DNA of 64,000 nucleotides from Chloroflexus sp. Y-396-1 (GTDB lineage: Bacteria > Chloroflexota > Chloroflexia > Chloroflexales > Chloroflexaceae). The stretch covers positions 4,378,633-4,442,632 of the forward strand of contig NZ_KI911784.1 in NCBI RefSeq assembly GCF_000516515.1. Reading direction: 5' to 3'. The notes under the pieces are model-generated. The model did not search any database, was not told where the DNA came from, and worked only from the letters and a program-made list of their open reading frames with translations. The position numbers and the translations under genes are program-made. Numbering within the stretch: position 1 is the stretch's first letter; each line of letters opens with the position of its first letter. This document shows positions 27,425-37,795 of this stretch, piece after piece.

Positions 27425-28225
27425 ATGATGACGATGCGACAGATTGTACTCACTCTCGGTATCCTGATAGTACTGGTCATCGGCGGACTACTATTCTATG
27501 TCTTCCGGCCACCGGAGGCGGCAAGTGGGCCATTAGAGGCAGTACCACTCGTGCTGCCAACGGTGAATCCAACTGCGATACCTGCCGGTGAGCCAAACCC
27601 GACAACCACAACCTCTGTGCCAACCGCAACTGCTCCTCCAACAGAGACCGCCGGAGCAATTGGACAACCTACGTCAACCGGGACAGTGTTACAACTCTTT
27701 GCCATTGATCAGAGCCGCTCTGAAGCACGTTTCCTGATCGATGAGGTTTTGCGAGGGAGACCGGTGACCGTCGTTGGGGTTACAAATCAGGTTGCCGGTC
27801 AGATTGCGCTTGACCCTAATAACCCACAAGCTGCTCAGGTTGGGGTTATACAGATCAACGCCCGTACTCTGACTACCGATAATGAGTTTCGTAATCGCGC
27901 CATTAAGAATGCTATCTTGCGCACCAATCAGTTTGAACTGATTACCTTTACGCCACGGCTGATCAGCGGCTTACCTGAATCGGTGACTATCGGCGTACCG
28001 TTTGAATTTACGATTGAAGGTGACTTGACGATCACCGACGTAACCCGACCGGTAACCTTTACCGTAACCGTGACCCCGATCAGTCAGACAGAGATCAGCG
28101 GGCTGGCGAAAACTACGGTGCTCTACCGCGATTTCAACCTGACAATTCCCGATTCGCCCTCAGTAGACACGGTTGCCGACGAGGTACGGTTGGAACTGGA
28201 ATTCGTGGCAACCCTTGTCGGGTAG
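27425..28225 (+). CDS. YceI-like lipocalin-fold protein, membrane-anchored
   Basis: 266 residues from the ATG at 27425 (AAGAGGA upstream; ATGs at 27428 and 27434 are also possible). A single N-terminal membrane helix (QIVLTLGILIVLVIGGLLFYVF) is followed by a Pro/Thr-rich linker and a YceI-type beta-barrel (about 100-266): AIDQSRSEARFLIDE, DNEFRNRAIKNAIL..., FEFTIEGDLTITDVTRPVTFTVTV. YceI proteins bind isoprenoid or other lipophilic ligands outside the cell membrane. In this branch the barrel often serves redox or stress functions. A DsbA-like gene with its own promoter follows. Confidence 0.85.
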   Translation: MMTMRQIVLTLGILIVLVIGGLLFYVFRPPEAASGPLEAVPLVLPTVNPTAIPAGEPNPTTTTSVPTATAPPTETAGAIGQPTSTGTVLQLFAIDQSRSEARFLIDEVLRGRPVTVVGVTNQVAGQIALDPNNPQAAQVGVIQINARTLTTDNEFRNRAIKNAILRTNQFELITFTPRLISGLPESVTIGVPFEFTIEGDLTITDVTRPVTFTVTVTPISQTEISGLAKTTVLYRDFNLTIPDSPSVDTVADEVRLELEFVATLVG

Positions 28226-28226
28226 A

Positions 28227-28255
28227 TTGACGGACAATGCGGCAATCGCTATAAT
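28227..28255 (+). promoter_or_regulatory. Consensus sigma70-type promoter of the DsbA-like gene
   Basis: TTGACG (28227-28232), 17-bp spacer, TATAAT (28250-28255). It begins 2 nt after the YceI stop and lies 38 nt before the next start. Confidence 0.8.
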
Positions 28256-28293
28256 GACGCGAGTCTTATCCGACATTACCTCAGGAGTCAACT

Positions 28294-28992
28294 ATGAGTG
28301 TGCAGAGTACCCGCGGTCGCCGCGTAAAGGCTGCCAAACAGAACAATTTGCTTTATTTATATATTGCCGTCGGTGTTGTTGCGGTGGTTGCTGTCGTCAG
28401 CCTTGTCATCTTTCTCAATCGCAACTCTAATGAGGTCAAATCGCCAACGGCGCCGGTCGGACGCACAGCGGAGGGCTTCTATTACAAAGGCAATCCTGAC
28501 GCTGCGGTAAAAGTGATTGCCTTTGAGGATTTTCAGTGTCCAGGATGTGCGTATTTCTCGCGCAATCTGGCCCCGATCCTTGAACGTGACTACATAAACA
28601 CTGGTCGAGTACAATTTATCTATCACGAATTACCGCTTACCAACATCCATTCTAACGCCGTTGCAGCGGCGGAAGCGGCACGATGTGCCGGTGATCAAGG
28701 CAAGTTCTGGGAGATGCATGATCAGCTCTTCAACAATCAGAGTCTCTGGGCTCGACTGAGTTCACCCCTCAACACATTCAGCGGCTATGCTGGCATCATC
28801 GGTATTGACCGGGCAACGTTTGAGGCATGTATGCAGGCCGGAACGCACCGCGAGGCAATCCTGAACGCAGCCAAAGATGCGGCTGCCCTTGGCGTGCAGG
28901 CAACACCATCGTTTAGCGTGAACGGTCAGATTGTTGATTCGAGTCGGTTGTTCACTGCCATTGATGCAGCTTTGCGGGCAGCGGGGCGCTAA
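28294..28992 (+). CDS. Membrane-anchored DsbA-like thiol oxidoreductase (thioredoxin_4)
   Basis: 232 residues. A basic N-terminus leads into one membrane helix (LLYLYIAVGVVAVVAVVSLVIFL), then the catalytic domain outside. The active site is FEDFQCPGCAYFSRN (CPGC, about residues 83-86), followed by a helical insertion and the cis-Pro loop VQATPSFSVNG. Related proteins (BdbD/Com1 type) make or isomerise disulfides in exported proteins. Two further Cys (RCAGDQG and FEACMQ) could form a structural disulfide. AGGAGT precedes the ATG. Confidence 0.9.
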   Translation: MSVQSTRGRRVKAAKQNNLLYLYIAVGVVAVVAVVSLVIFLNRNSNEVKSPTAPVGRTAEGFYYKGNPDAAVKVIAFEDFQCPGCAYFSRNLAPILERDYINTGRVQFIYHELPLTNIHSNAVAAAEAARCAGDQGKFWEMHDQLFNNQSLWARLSSPLNTFSGYAGIIGIDRATFEACMQAGTHREAILNAAKDAAALGVQATPSFSVNGQIVDSSRLFTAIDAALRAAGR

Positions 28993-29414
28993 ACATTCCT
29001 GTCACCAACGCAAACTAGGTTAGACGCCGATGGGCATCATAGGGTGCATTCAGCAATCGTCAGGGCGCATGCAACAAGCTACGACCTATGGGCAGAGCGG
29101 TGCGCTACGAGTTAGAAGCGGTGAGTCCCCAACCTCTCCGTAAGGTGTAGAGAAGCTCAACTTCCCGTTCCGACGACGCGCTGCCAATCCTGTTGGCGCG
29201 CCAATTCTGCTCGTTAGCACAAGGCGGGATAGGGTTTACCCCTCCGCAAACGGGGGATAGAGGTACAATGGTGCGCTTATACGTCAGCCGATGCTTTCCC
29301 GTCACACACTACACAACGCGGGCCATAGACCCGCGCATCCAGTGACTAAGTCGGGTGTTATCGTGCGAGAGGGCATAATCTTCGTCGGTGGTATGCAGCT
29401 CATGGTGTCAAGTC
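28993..29414. other. Gene-free stretch before secD
   Basis: About 420 nt with no convincing frame. Two short hairpins are visible (CCCCTCCGcaaaCGGGGG near 29250 and CGCGGG/CCCGCG near 29320). No known RNA family was recognised. Confidence 0.4.
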
Positions 29415-29443
29415 TTGACGCGCTGCTGCGACCAACCTATAAT
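29415..29443 (+). promoter_or_regulatory. Consensus promoter of secDF
   Basis: TTGACG (29415-29420), 17-bp spacer, TATAAT (29438-29443), 40 nt before the secD GTG. Confidence 0.8.
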
Positions 29444-29483
29444 AGGTCGGCTTTTTCGATATTACGTTGAGGAGCACTCGACC

Positions 29484-30872
29484 GTGCAAAATCGTAATCT
29501 TTTATCGCTTCTGCTCATTATTAGTGCTACCGGACTGGCATTGGCCGTGAACTTTGCCCCGAACAATATCTTCTTGGGCCGCGATGTCAGCATCCGTCTT
29601 GGCCTCGATCTCCAAGGTGGCATACAGGTGTTGCTACGCTCAGCCGATCCCGATGCAACAGCCGACGAGATTGCCACTGCTGCTCGTGTGATTGAGCAGC
29701 GGGTTAATGCACTCGGTGTCGGCGAAACTGTTGTGCAGCAGGCTGGAAACAACCGGATCATTGTCGAGTTGCCGGGGGTTGCCAATCCCGAACAGGCAAT
29801 TGAAACATTACGTGGTACTGGTCGGTTGGAATTTATCGACTCACAAGGTCAATATTTGGCTGAGGGTACCATCGTGCGTACCTCGAGTAGTCCGAATCCT
29901 CCCCAGTTGGCTGAGAGCGATACCGTTACCGATGTAACGAGCCTCGGCCCAATTTATCAGAGCATTACCGATGGCGCCGATCTCGATACCAGCGCCGTAC
30001 AACCCACCTTTTCGCAGGGTGGTGCACTTGGTAGCCGACCGGCCGTCTCGTTTGCCTTTCGTGGCGAATCAGCACAACGGTTAGCCTCGTTTACGGCTGC
30101 AAATGTTGGGCGGCCAATGTGTATCGTGCTTGACAATGTCGTCGTCAGTTGTCCGGTGATTAATGCCGCTTTAACCGATGGTTCCGGGATCATTGAAGTG
30201 AGCACGGAAGCTGACCGTAATCGGATCTTCAATCAGTTGAAGTACGGCGCCCTGCCGGTTCCGCTCGTGATCGAGACAAGCCGAACGGTGACGGCGACAC
30301 TGGGGCAAGAGAGTGTGGCAGCCAGCATTATAGCCGGAATTATCGGTCTGGCAGTAGTAGCAGCCTTTATGATCCTCTTCTACCGGGGACCCGGTGTTGT
30401 TGCAACGGTTGCACTGCTCATCTACACGATCATCAGTTTCGCGATTTACCGTCTGATTCCGATCACACTGACCCTGCCCGGTATTGCCGGATTTATTCTC
30501 TCGATTGGACTCGCCGTTGATGCCAACGTATTGATCTTTGCCCGCCTCCGCGAAGAGTACCGCCGCGGACGTGATATTCGCAGTGCGCTCGAGTTGGGTT
30601 TTGTTGAGTCCTGGCCGGCCATTCGTGACTCAAGCGTTTCAACCTTGATCACGAGCATTGTGCTGTTTATGTTTGGCAACAGCTTCGGTGTTAGTCTGAT
30701 CAAGGGTTTTGCCCTCACGCTTGGTCTCGGCATTGTGATCAGCCTGTTTACTGCTGTTGTTGTCTCACGGACATTTCTACGTCTGCTGCTGCCGTTGTTT
30801 AGCGATGAACGCGCCTGGTGGTTTGGCGTTGATCGTCGTTCAGCAACACCAACTGCGCAGGCTGCCTCGTAG
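29484..30872 (+). CDS. secD: Protein translocase subunit SecD
   Basis: 462 residues from the GTG at 29484, chosen for GAGGAG at 29469-29474. N-terminal helix, then the first periplasmic region beginning RLGLDLQGGIQVLL, the P1 domain, and FRGESAQRLASFTAANVGRPM near its end. Six-helix RND-like core ending with IGLAVDANVLIFARLREE and VSTLITSIVLFMFG. SecD works with SecF and the Sec channel, using the proton gradient to pull exported proteins out. It is transcribed from the consensus promoter 40 nt upstream, and secF follows after 56 nt. Confidence 0.96.
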   Translation: MQNRNLLSLLLIISATGLALAVNFAPNNIFLGRDVSIRLGLDLQGGIQVLLRSADPDATADEIATAARVIEQRVNALGVGETVVQQAGNNRIIVELPGVANPEQAIETLRGTGRLEFIDSQGQYLAEGTIVRTSSSPNPPQLAESDTVTDVTSLGPIYQSITDGADLDTSAVQPTFSQGGALGSRPAVSFAFRGESAQRLASFTAANVGRPMCIVLDNVVVSCPVINAALTDGSGIIEVSTEADRNRIFNQLKYGALPVPLVIETSRTVTATLGQESVAASIIAGIIGLAVVAAFMILFYRGPGVVATVALLIYTIISFAIYRLIPITLTLPGIAGFILSIGLAVDANVLIFARLREEYRRGRDIRSALELGFVESWPAIRDSSVSTLITSIVLFMFGNSFGVSLIKGFALTLGLGIVISLFTAVVVSRTFLRLLLPLFSDERAWWFGVDRRSATPTAQAAS

Positions 30873-30928
30873 GTATGATGACCAATGACATTGTTCACCG
30901 GTGATCGTGATATTGGAGTAACACCTGT

Positions 30929-31930
30929 ATGGAACATCTTGTCCGCCGTCGCTACTGGTGGTTTACATTTTCAATCCTGGTGATCTTGCCTGGCCTGTAT
31001 ATGCTCTTCCTGCATCCCCTACTCACCACCGGGCGATTCGCCATCGGCCTGCGCCCAAGTATTGACTTTGCCGGTGGTGCATTATGGGAATTGCGCTTTC
31101 CTGAGATCGCACCTGAGAATCTGAGCACCGATCGGATCGCAGCAGCGTTTGCCGCAGGGGGCTTCGAGAATGCCCAGGTTCAGCTCAGCCCAACGCAAAT
31201 TGATGGGAAAGCAGTAGCAGCCGCATTGGTACGCACCCGTCCGCTTAGTGAGTCGGATCCCAACACCGAAATCGATGCCGTGATGAAGGTGCTCACTACC
31301 GAATTTGGTAACGTTAGTCGAGAACGTTTGGAAAGCGTTGGACCGACCGTCAGCGCCGAATCAACCCGCAGTGCGATTATTGCCGTGCTTGGTGCGTCAC
31401 TCATTATCTTGCTCTACCTGACCTGGGCCTTCCGCAAGGCGCCTCACCCTGTACGCTACGGCGTGTGTGCCATTATCGCGATGCTGCACGACGTATTGGT
31501 AGTACTTGGGATTGCTGCAATTTTAGGCGCAACCATCGGCTTAGAGGTCGATGCGCTCTTCCTGACTGCTTTGCTGACAACCCTTAGCTTTTCGGTACAC
31601 GATACCATTGTTGTGTTCGACCGCATTCGCGAGAATCTTCTGAACCGGCATCCGGCTGAAACCTTCGACGATATAGTCAACCATAGTCTGGTACAGACCT
31701 TACCACGGTCGATCAATGCCCAGCTTACCACATTCTTTACACTCACTGCGCTTTTATTGTTCGGTGGCGATACTATTCGGAACTTTGTCTTAATGCTGCT
31801 CATCGGACTCATCAGTGGGACCTACTCATCAATCTTCAACGCTGCTCAGTTGCTGGTCGTGTGGGAACATCGGGAATGGCGCAATTGGTTTAAGCGCGGT
31901 CGGCGCGATGAGGCAGCACCAGCAGTATAA
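30929..31930 (+). CDS. secF: Protein translocase subunit SecF
   Basis: 333 residues. N-terminal helix, then PSIDFAGGALWELRF, the short periplasmic domain, ESVGPTVSAESTRSAI before helix 2, and FSVHDTIVVFDRIRENL, the SecF signature, in the core. It partners SecD in the SecDF complex. TTGGAGTA precedes the ATG. A short hairpin AGGCGT/ACGCCT (31950-31966) follows the stop. Confidence 0.96.
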   Translation: MEHLVRRRYWWFTFSILVILPGLYMLFLHPLLTTGRFAIGLRPSIDFAGGALWELRFPEIAPENLSTDRIAAAFAAGGFENAQVQLSPTQIDGKAVAAALVRTRPLSESDPNTEIDAVMKVLTTEFGNVSRERLESVGPTVSAESTRSAIIAVLGASLIILLYLTWAFRKAPHPVRYGVCAIIAMLHDVLVVLGIAAILGATIGLEVDALFLTALLTTLSFSVHDTIVVFDRIRENLLNRHPAETFDDIVNHSLVQTLPRSINAQLTTFFTLTALLLFGGDTIRNFVLMLLIGLISGTYSSIFNAAQLLVVWEHREWRNWFKRGRRDEAAPAV

Positions 31931-31982
31931 AAGCTGGCCGGAGCCACTAAGGCGTTGAAAACGCCTGCGTCTCAATTACAAT

Positions 31983-32011
31983 TTGCTGTAAACCGGTACT
32001 CGTGCTATAAT
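31983..32011 (+). promoter_or_regulatory. Promoter of the riboswitch-controlled SAM-cycle operon
   Basis: TTGCTG (31983-31988), 17-bp spacer, TATAAT (32006-32011). Initiation near 32018 leaves about 45 nt before the aptamer. Confidence 0.7.
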
Positions 32012-32062
32012 CGCTCACAACGTTCGTATGCGGCGCCATAAGGCGTCGGCGAACTTCAGATG

Positions 32063-32155
32063 CTCATCGAGATGGGCTGAGGGACTGGCCCGATGACGCC
32101 CGGCAACCCCCTGCGGGGAAGGTGCCAAATCCAGCGGCAATTGCCGAAAGATGAG
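32063..32155 (+). promoter_or_regulatory. SAM-I (S-box) riboswitch aptamer
   Basis: The S-box core is plain: P1 CTCATC (32063-32068) with GATGAG (32150-32155), GAGGGACTGGCCCGATGA, CCCGGCAACC, the GGGG-closed P3 region, GGTGCCAAATCC, and GAAAGATGAG at the end. SAM binding stabilises P1 and favours the downstream terminator hairpin at 32172-32198, lowering expression of the methionine/SAM genes when SAM is high. It lies 61 nt before mtnA. Confidence 0.95.
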
Positions 32156-32171
32156 AGGAACGAAGTTTATC

Positions 32172-32198
32172 GGAGCCTCTCGCTGTGCGAGGGGCTCC
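32172..32198 (+). terminator. Expression-platform terminator of the SAM riboswitch
   Basis: GGAGCCTCTCGC (32172-32183) pairs with GCGAGGGGCTCC (32187-32198) with one mismatch, followed by ATCTTAATT. The T-run is weak, so control of translation is also possible. Confidence 0.6.
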
Positions 32199-32216
32199 AT
32201 CTTAATTGAGACGCCT

Positions 32217-33260
32217 ATGGAACTCCGCACTGTCTGGTGGGAAGACAACGCCGTTTGTCTGATCGATCAGCGTAAATTACCGCACATTGTTGAAGTCGTG
32301 CGCTGCACCGACCTGGATGCCGTGGCCTTCGCCATTCGGAGTATGCAGGTACGCGGTGCACCGGCTATTGGCTGCACTGCTGCTTACGGGATGGCTTTGG
32401 TTGCCCAGCGCAGCAACGCGAACTCCCCTACTGCATTGCTGACCGAATTAGAACAGGCTAAACTCACCCTTGATGCCCAAAGACCAACCGCAGTCAATCT
32501 GACCTGGGCAACCAATCGTATGGTGCGCCGGGCCAAAGCGCTGTTGAATGAAGATGTTATGATGATGAAGACAGTGCTTCTGGCTGAAGCCGAAGCGATC
32601 TTTGCCGAAGATCTGGCAATGTGTCATGCCATCGGCGATCATGGTGCACCTCTGATCCCACCACGCGGACATGTCCTGACCCATTGTAACGCCGGTGGGT
32701 TGGCCACCGCTGGTTATGGCACAGCCCTCGCCCCAATCCATACTGCGTTTGCGCAGGGTCGCCCTATTCACGTTTTCGTAGACGAGACGCGGCCTTTCTT
32801 ACAAGGAGCACGCCTGACAGCCTGGGAATTGCTCCAAGCCGGGATCCCCCAAACGTTGATTACCGACAATATGGCTGCCTTTATGATGCAGCGTGGTCAG
32901 GTAGACTGTGTGATTGTCGGCGCCGACCGAATTGCTGCCAACGGTGATGTCGCAAATAAAATCGGCACGTATGGATTAGCAGTTCTTGCCCACTATCATA
33001 ATATTCCGTTTTACGTCGCTGCACCTTCCTCCACCATCGATCTCGCTACTGTCAGCGGCGCCGATATTCCCATCGAAGAGCGTGATCCCGATGAAGTAAC
33101 CCATATTGCTGGCGTTGCGATCGCTCCTCGTGGCGTTCCAGCCGCGCACCCAGCGTTCGATGTCACGCCCCACGAATTGATTACGGCTATTATTACTGAA
33201 CGAGGCATTGTGCGGCCGCCATTCATGGCCGCACTGCGTCAGCTTGAGAGTAAGCAATGA
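32217..33260 (+). CDS. mtnA: S-methyl-5-thioribose-1-phosphate isomerase
   Basis: 347 residues from the ATG at 32217 (MELRTVWWEDNAVCLIDQR); an upstream frame extension runs through the riboswitch and is not used. Family motifs: MQVRGAPAIGCTAAYGMAL, LTHCNAGGLATAGYGTAL, VFVDETRPFLQGARLTAWEL, VIVGADRIAANGDVANKIGTY with catalytic Asp, and PFYVAAPSSTID. It isomerises methylthioribose-1-phosphate to methylthioribulose-1-phosphate in methionine salvage. First gene behind the SAM-I riboswitch. Its stop overlaps the next start (ATGA). Confidence 0.95.
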   Translation: MELRTVWWEDNAVCLIDQRKLPHIVEVVRCTDLDAVAFAIRSMQVRGAPAIGCTAAYGMALVAQRSNANSPTALLTELEQAKLTLDAQRPTAVNLTWATNRMVRRAKALLNEDVMMMKTVLLAEAEAIFAEDLAMCHAIGDHGAPLIPPRGHVLTHCNAGGLATAGYGTALAPIHTAFAQGRPIHVFVDETRPFLQGARLTAWELLQAGIPQTLITDNMAAFMMQRGQVDCVIVGADRIAANGDVANKIGTYGLAVLAHYHNIPFYVAAPSSTIDLATVSGADIPIEERDPDEVTHIAGVAIAPRGVPAAHPAFDVTPHELITAIITERGIVRPPFMAALRQLESKQ

Positions 33261-34318
33261 GTGGGTTGGGTTCGCTGGTGCCAACGTGTCAGCCACTCTT
33301 ACGCGGTGGTCTCCCCCACACGAATCCGGGTATGGTGGCACAGCTCATTTGCCAGCACCTGCCGCAGATACCGGTCTGGCCGTTACCACCGCCGCGAACG
33401 CTGGCCGATACGCCATTTGCGCTGGCAGCACAAGGGTTACCAGGGCTCCAGATCGATGTTGAACGTGACCGGCTAACGGTCGAACAGGAAACCCTGGAGC
33501 GTGAGGCCAACCGGGTTAGTCTGGCCTACCTACGTAGTGAAGCCCAATTTGCAGCGCTGAGCGGTCTGGCAGTAACCATGCTGGAAGAGCTGTTACGCCG
33601 CCTGAATGCCGAAGAACGGCAACCGCTCGTGTTGAAATACGAAACGATTGGCCCGGTAAGCCTGAGTCTGGCGCTGACCGACGATCATGAACGCCCGCTG
33701 GCCTATGACCCAGCCTGGCGAGAGGTGCTGCTCCAGTTTTGTAGTTTACGAGTATGGTGGCATCACCAACAGGTGCAGGGTTATGCCTCCCATCGGCTGG
33801 CAATGATTGAGGAACCCTTCCTTGATGCCCTCTCGACCCCGCTATGTCCGCTTACCTGGGAAGAGGGACTGGATCTGCTTAGCCGATTTCTCGCCGATCT
33901 CCCTGCTCGCTGTGGTTTGTTTCTCGGTGGTCATGTACGCTGGTCAGAACTCTTGCGTCTACCGGTGGACGTGATAGGCTTTCATGGGGTTGAACAAATC
34001 GATCCATTACTGCACAATGCAGCAGAGTTGGCCGAATTTTTGACCGATGGCGGCTGTCTAGCGTGGGGGATCATCCCAACTGAACCCAGATTGCTGAGCA
34101 GCATCCAGGCGGCTGAGCTGTGTGATCAGGTTCGGCAGGCAATGCAACGGGTTGCAGCAGCTACCGGGCTGCCGGTAACGCTAGTGCAACAGCAATCATT
34201 CCTCTCATTCACCGGCAGTTTAAGCTACATGAATCCTGATCACGCCGAGCAGGCATTACACCTTTGTACCAAAACGGCACAGTTACTTCAACAGCACCTA
34301 CATTCGAGTAATACCTAG
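33257..34318 (+). CDS. MetE-core/UROD-like protein with altered zinc ligands
   Basis: 353 residues, the size of the C-terminal half of cobalamin-independent methionine synthase. Visible landmarks: YETIGPVSLSLAL, LAMIEEPFLDAL (MetE IQIDEPAL), GGHVRWSELLRLPVDVIGF (MetE HMCYSEF) and MNPDHAEQAL (MetE NPDCGL). By this hand alignment the Zn ligands His, Cys, Glu, Cys become His226, Arg228, His243 and His329. It could bind metal differently or have lost methyl transfer. It overlaps mtnA by 4 nt in the SAM-riboswitch operon, which supports a role in methionine metabolism. Methionine synthase activity should not be assumed. Confidence 0.65.
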   Translation: MSGLGSLVPTCQPLLRGGLPHTNPGMVAQLICQHLPQIPVWPLPPPRTLADTPFALAAQGLPGLQIDVERDRLTVEQETLEREANRVSLAYLRSEAQFAALSGLAVTMLEELLRRLNAEERQPLVLKYETIGPVSLSLALTDDHERPLAYDPAWREVLLQFCSLRVWWHHQQVQGYASHRLAMIEEPFLDALSTPLCPLTWEEGLDLLSRFLADLPARCGLFLGGHVRWSELLRLPVDVIGFHGVEQIDPLLHNAAELAEFLTDGGCLAWGIIPTEPRLLSSIQAAELCDQVRQAMQRVAAATGLPVTLVQQQSFLSFTGSLSYMNPDHAEQALHLCTKTAQLLQQHLHSSNT

Positions 34319-34322
34319 ATAG

Positions 34323-34351
34323 GGCCTGACCTGCTCATTGCAGGCCAGGCC
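34323..34351 (+). terminator. Hairpin between the MetE-like and PfkB genes
   Basis: GGCCTG (34323-34328) pairs with CAGGCC (34346-34351) and, after one mismatch, CCTGC (34330-34334) with GCAGG (34340-34344), loop TCATT. No T-run. It may weaken read-through or stabilise mRNA within the cluster. Confidence 0.4.
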
Positions 34352-34365
34352 GAGGAGCAAACACC

Positions 34366-35340
34366 GTGAAAATCGTGGTTACCGGTTCACTTGCTTTTGA
34401 TTACATTATGGATTTTCCTGGCTATTTTAAAGATTTCATGCTCACCGACAAAGCACATATCATTTCCGTCAGTTTTCTAGTAGACTCGATGCGGAAATTG
34501 CGCGGTGGCGTGGCCGGGAATATCGCCTACAATCTGGCTCTCCTCGGTGAACGACCATTGATTGTTGGTGCAGCCGGTCACGATTTTGACGGATACCGAG
34601 CAATTCTGGAAGAATGTGGAGTTGATACTAGTGGAATTATGATTGTAGAGCACGAGTTTACCTCCTCGTGTTTTATTAACACCGATCAAGCGAATAATCA
34701 GATCGTTGCGTTCTATGCTGGGGCAATGGGACATGATCATCACAATTCTCTCCTGAATCGCGGCTTGACGGCCAACGATCTGGTGTTGATCTCGCCTACC
34801 AGTCCTGAAGCAATGCGCCGCTTTGCGCTTGAATGTCAGCAGATGGGTGTGCCCTATATCTTCGATCCAGGAAAACAGACGCCTCGTCTCGATGCGGATT
34901 TGTTGACCATTGGCATCAAAGGAGCACGTCTTCTCATCAGTAATGATTACGAGTTTGGTATGATGGCAAAGTGCCTAGGGATAAGTGAAGCAGAATTGAT
35001 CGCTCAGGCGCCTATAACTGTTGTGACCCGCGGTATCGAAGGATCTATGATCTATGTTGATGGTCAACTCGCCGCCACGATTCCCATCGCGCCGGTAAAA
35101 GAAGTCCGCGACCCAACCGGTGCTGGAGACGCATATCTGGCCGGCATTGCGTTTGGGTTGGCCCGTCGATTACCATTAGAGATCACCGGGCGAATTGCGG
35201 CCCTCTGTGCGGCGTATGCGATTGAAGAGCGGGGTTGCCAGGAACATCGTTTTACGCTACAGGAATTCGCTCATCGCTATCGGGTTGCATTCGGTCACGA
35301 TCTACCACTCGCCGCACTGTCACTTCAGGAGGCTGCATGA
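34366..35340 (+). CDS. PfkB-family nucleoside/sugar kinase, possibly adenosine kinase
   Basis: 324 residues from a GTG at 34366 behind GAGGAG. Ribokinase-fold signatures: GGVAGNIAYNLALLG (PfkB signature 1 region), and DPTGAGDAYLAGIAFGL near the C-terminus with the catalytic Asp and anion hole. In this operon the best substrate guess is adenosine, the product of AhcY, whose phosphorylation pulls SAH hydrolysis forward. This is inference from context. Its stop overlaps the next start by 4 nt. Confidence 0.85.
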   Translation: MKIVVTGSLAFDYIMDFPGYFKDFMLTDKAHIISVSFLVDSMRKLRGGVAGNIAYNLALLGERPLIVGAAGHDFDGYRAILEECGVDTSGIMIVEHEFTSSCFINTDQANNQIVAFYAGAMGHDHHNSLLNRGLTANDLVLISPTSPEAMRRFALECQQMGVPYIFDPGKQTPRLDADLLTIGIKGARLLISNDYEFGMMAKCLGISEAELIAQAPITVVTRGIEGSMIYVDGQLAATIPIAPVKEVRDPTGAGDAYLAGIAFGLARRLPLEITGRIAALCAAYAIEERGCQEHRFTLQEFAHRYRVAFGHDLPLAALSLQEAA

Positions 35341-36377
35341 GGTGGGGTATCTTGAGCGCTGGTCGAATTGCCCGTCGCTTCGCCAGCGCACTCGCCCATT
35401 CGTCAACAGAGCAGATTGTTGCCATTGCGGCGCGCGATGCTGATCGTGCTGCTGCTTTCGCTAGCGAGTTCGGTATTGCCCGTGCCTACGGTGATTATGT
35501 TACGTTGCTTCATGATCCTGAAGTAGAAGCTGTTTACAATGCACTACCGAATAGCCTGCACGCTCAATGGTCAATTGCCGCTCTACAGGCTGGCAAACAC
35601 GTCTTATGCGAAAAGCCAATGGCAACCTCTCTCGCCGATGGCCTGGCAATGGTAGCCGCTGCCCAGACCAATCGTCGTCTCTTAATGGAAGCATTTATGT
35701 ACCGCTTCCATCCCCAGACGATCACGGTCCAACAATTGTTGGCCGATGGTGTTATCGGTGAAGTGAAACAGGTGCGAGGAAGTTTTGCCTTTCTGCTTGA
35801 TGATAGTACAAATATCCGCCTGAATGCCGAATTGGACGGAGGTGCGCTGTACGACATTGGTTGCTATCCACTGAGTTATGCACGGATGGCGTTTGGGGTT
35901 TGCCCACAACAAGCTACTGCCTTCGTTGCCGGAGAAACGGTTGACCTGAGTGTGAGCGGCCTGCTCCGCTTTGCTGCCGATCATGTTGCGACGGTAACGT
36001 GTAGCTTCCAGAGCGCATGGAATCAGCGTGTTGAGATCATCGGTGATGCAGGCTGGATTCACCTTGACCGTCCGTTTAACCCAACCCCTGATCTGGCAAC
36101 CACAATCATGATCGCACGTGGTCGCAGGCATGTATCAGTAGAAACATTAACGATCCCGCCTGCCGATCATTTTCGCCTCGAAGCTGAAGGGTTTGCCGCC
36201 CTGGCGGCCCATATAGCTCCTGTTCCTTCCGTCGGTGCGATGCCGTTAACCGAATCACTTGATAACCTAGCGACGATGGAAGCGCTGCTGACAAGTGCTG
36301 CTACTGCATCTCATACGGTAATCCACAAGCCGACGATCATGCCGGAATGGCCGGTGGGAATGTCGCTTGTTCATTAG
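35337..36377 (+). CDS. Gfo/Idh/MocA-family NAD(P)-dependent oxidoreductase
   Basis: 346 residues from the ATG at 35337, overlapping the kinase stop (ATGA). N-terminal Rossmann domain (WGILSAGRIARRFASAL), then VYNALPNSLHAQWSIAALQAG, the CEKPMA catalytic-Lys motif and MEAFMYRFHPQ. The C-terminal alpha/beta domain ends near TESLDNLATMEALLTSA. Resembles the dihydrodiol/xylose dehydrogenase branch. Substrate unknown. Its place between the kinase and ahcY suggests either a role in ribose/adenosine handling or passive inclusion in the operon. Confidence 0.85.
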   Translation: MRWGILSAGRIARRFASALAHSSTEQIVAIAARDADRAAAFASEFGIARAYGDYVTLLHDPEVEAVYNALPNSLHAQWSIAALQAGKHVLCEKPMATSLADGLAMVAAAQTNRRLLMEAFMYRFHPQTITVQQLLADGVIGEVKQVRGSFAFLLDDSTNIRLNAELDGGALYDIGCYPLSYARMAFGVCPQQATAFVAGETVDLSVSGLLRFAADHVATVTCSFQSAWNQRVEIIGDAGWIHLDRPFNPTPDLATTIMIARGRRHVSVETLTIPPADHFRLEAEGFAALAAHIAPVPSVGAMPLTESLDNLATMEALLTSAATASHTVIHKPTIMPEWPVGMSLVH

Positions 36378-37661
<1,284 letters not shown>

Positions 37662-37795
37662 TGCTCAATTGGCGGAGGGTGGCGTGAGTCTTTTGACTGC
37701 GCGCCACCCATTCGATCACCGGTGCGTAGCCAACGGCGTATCAACGACGTGTGAACAGGTTTGGGCAAGTTTTACGAGAGCGACAGAGGTTGACT

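Noticed and set aside
28993-29414. Possible structural RNA gene (6S, RNase P, SRP) before secD
   Set aside because: Only short isolated hairpins; none of the conserved cores of these RNAs was found.
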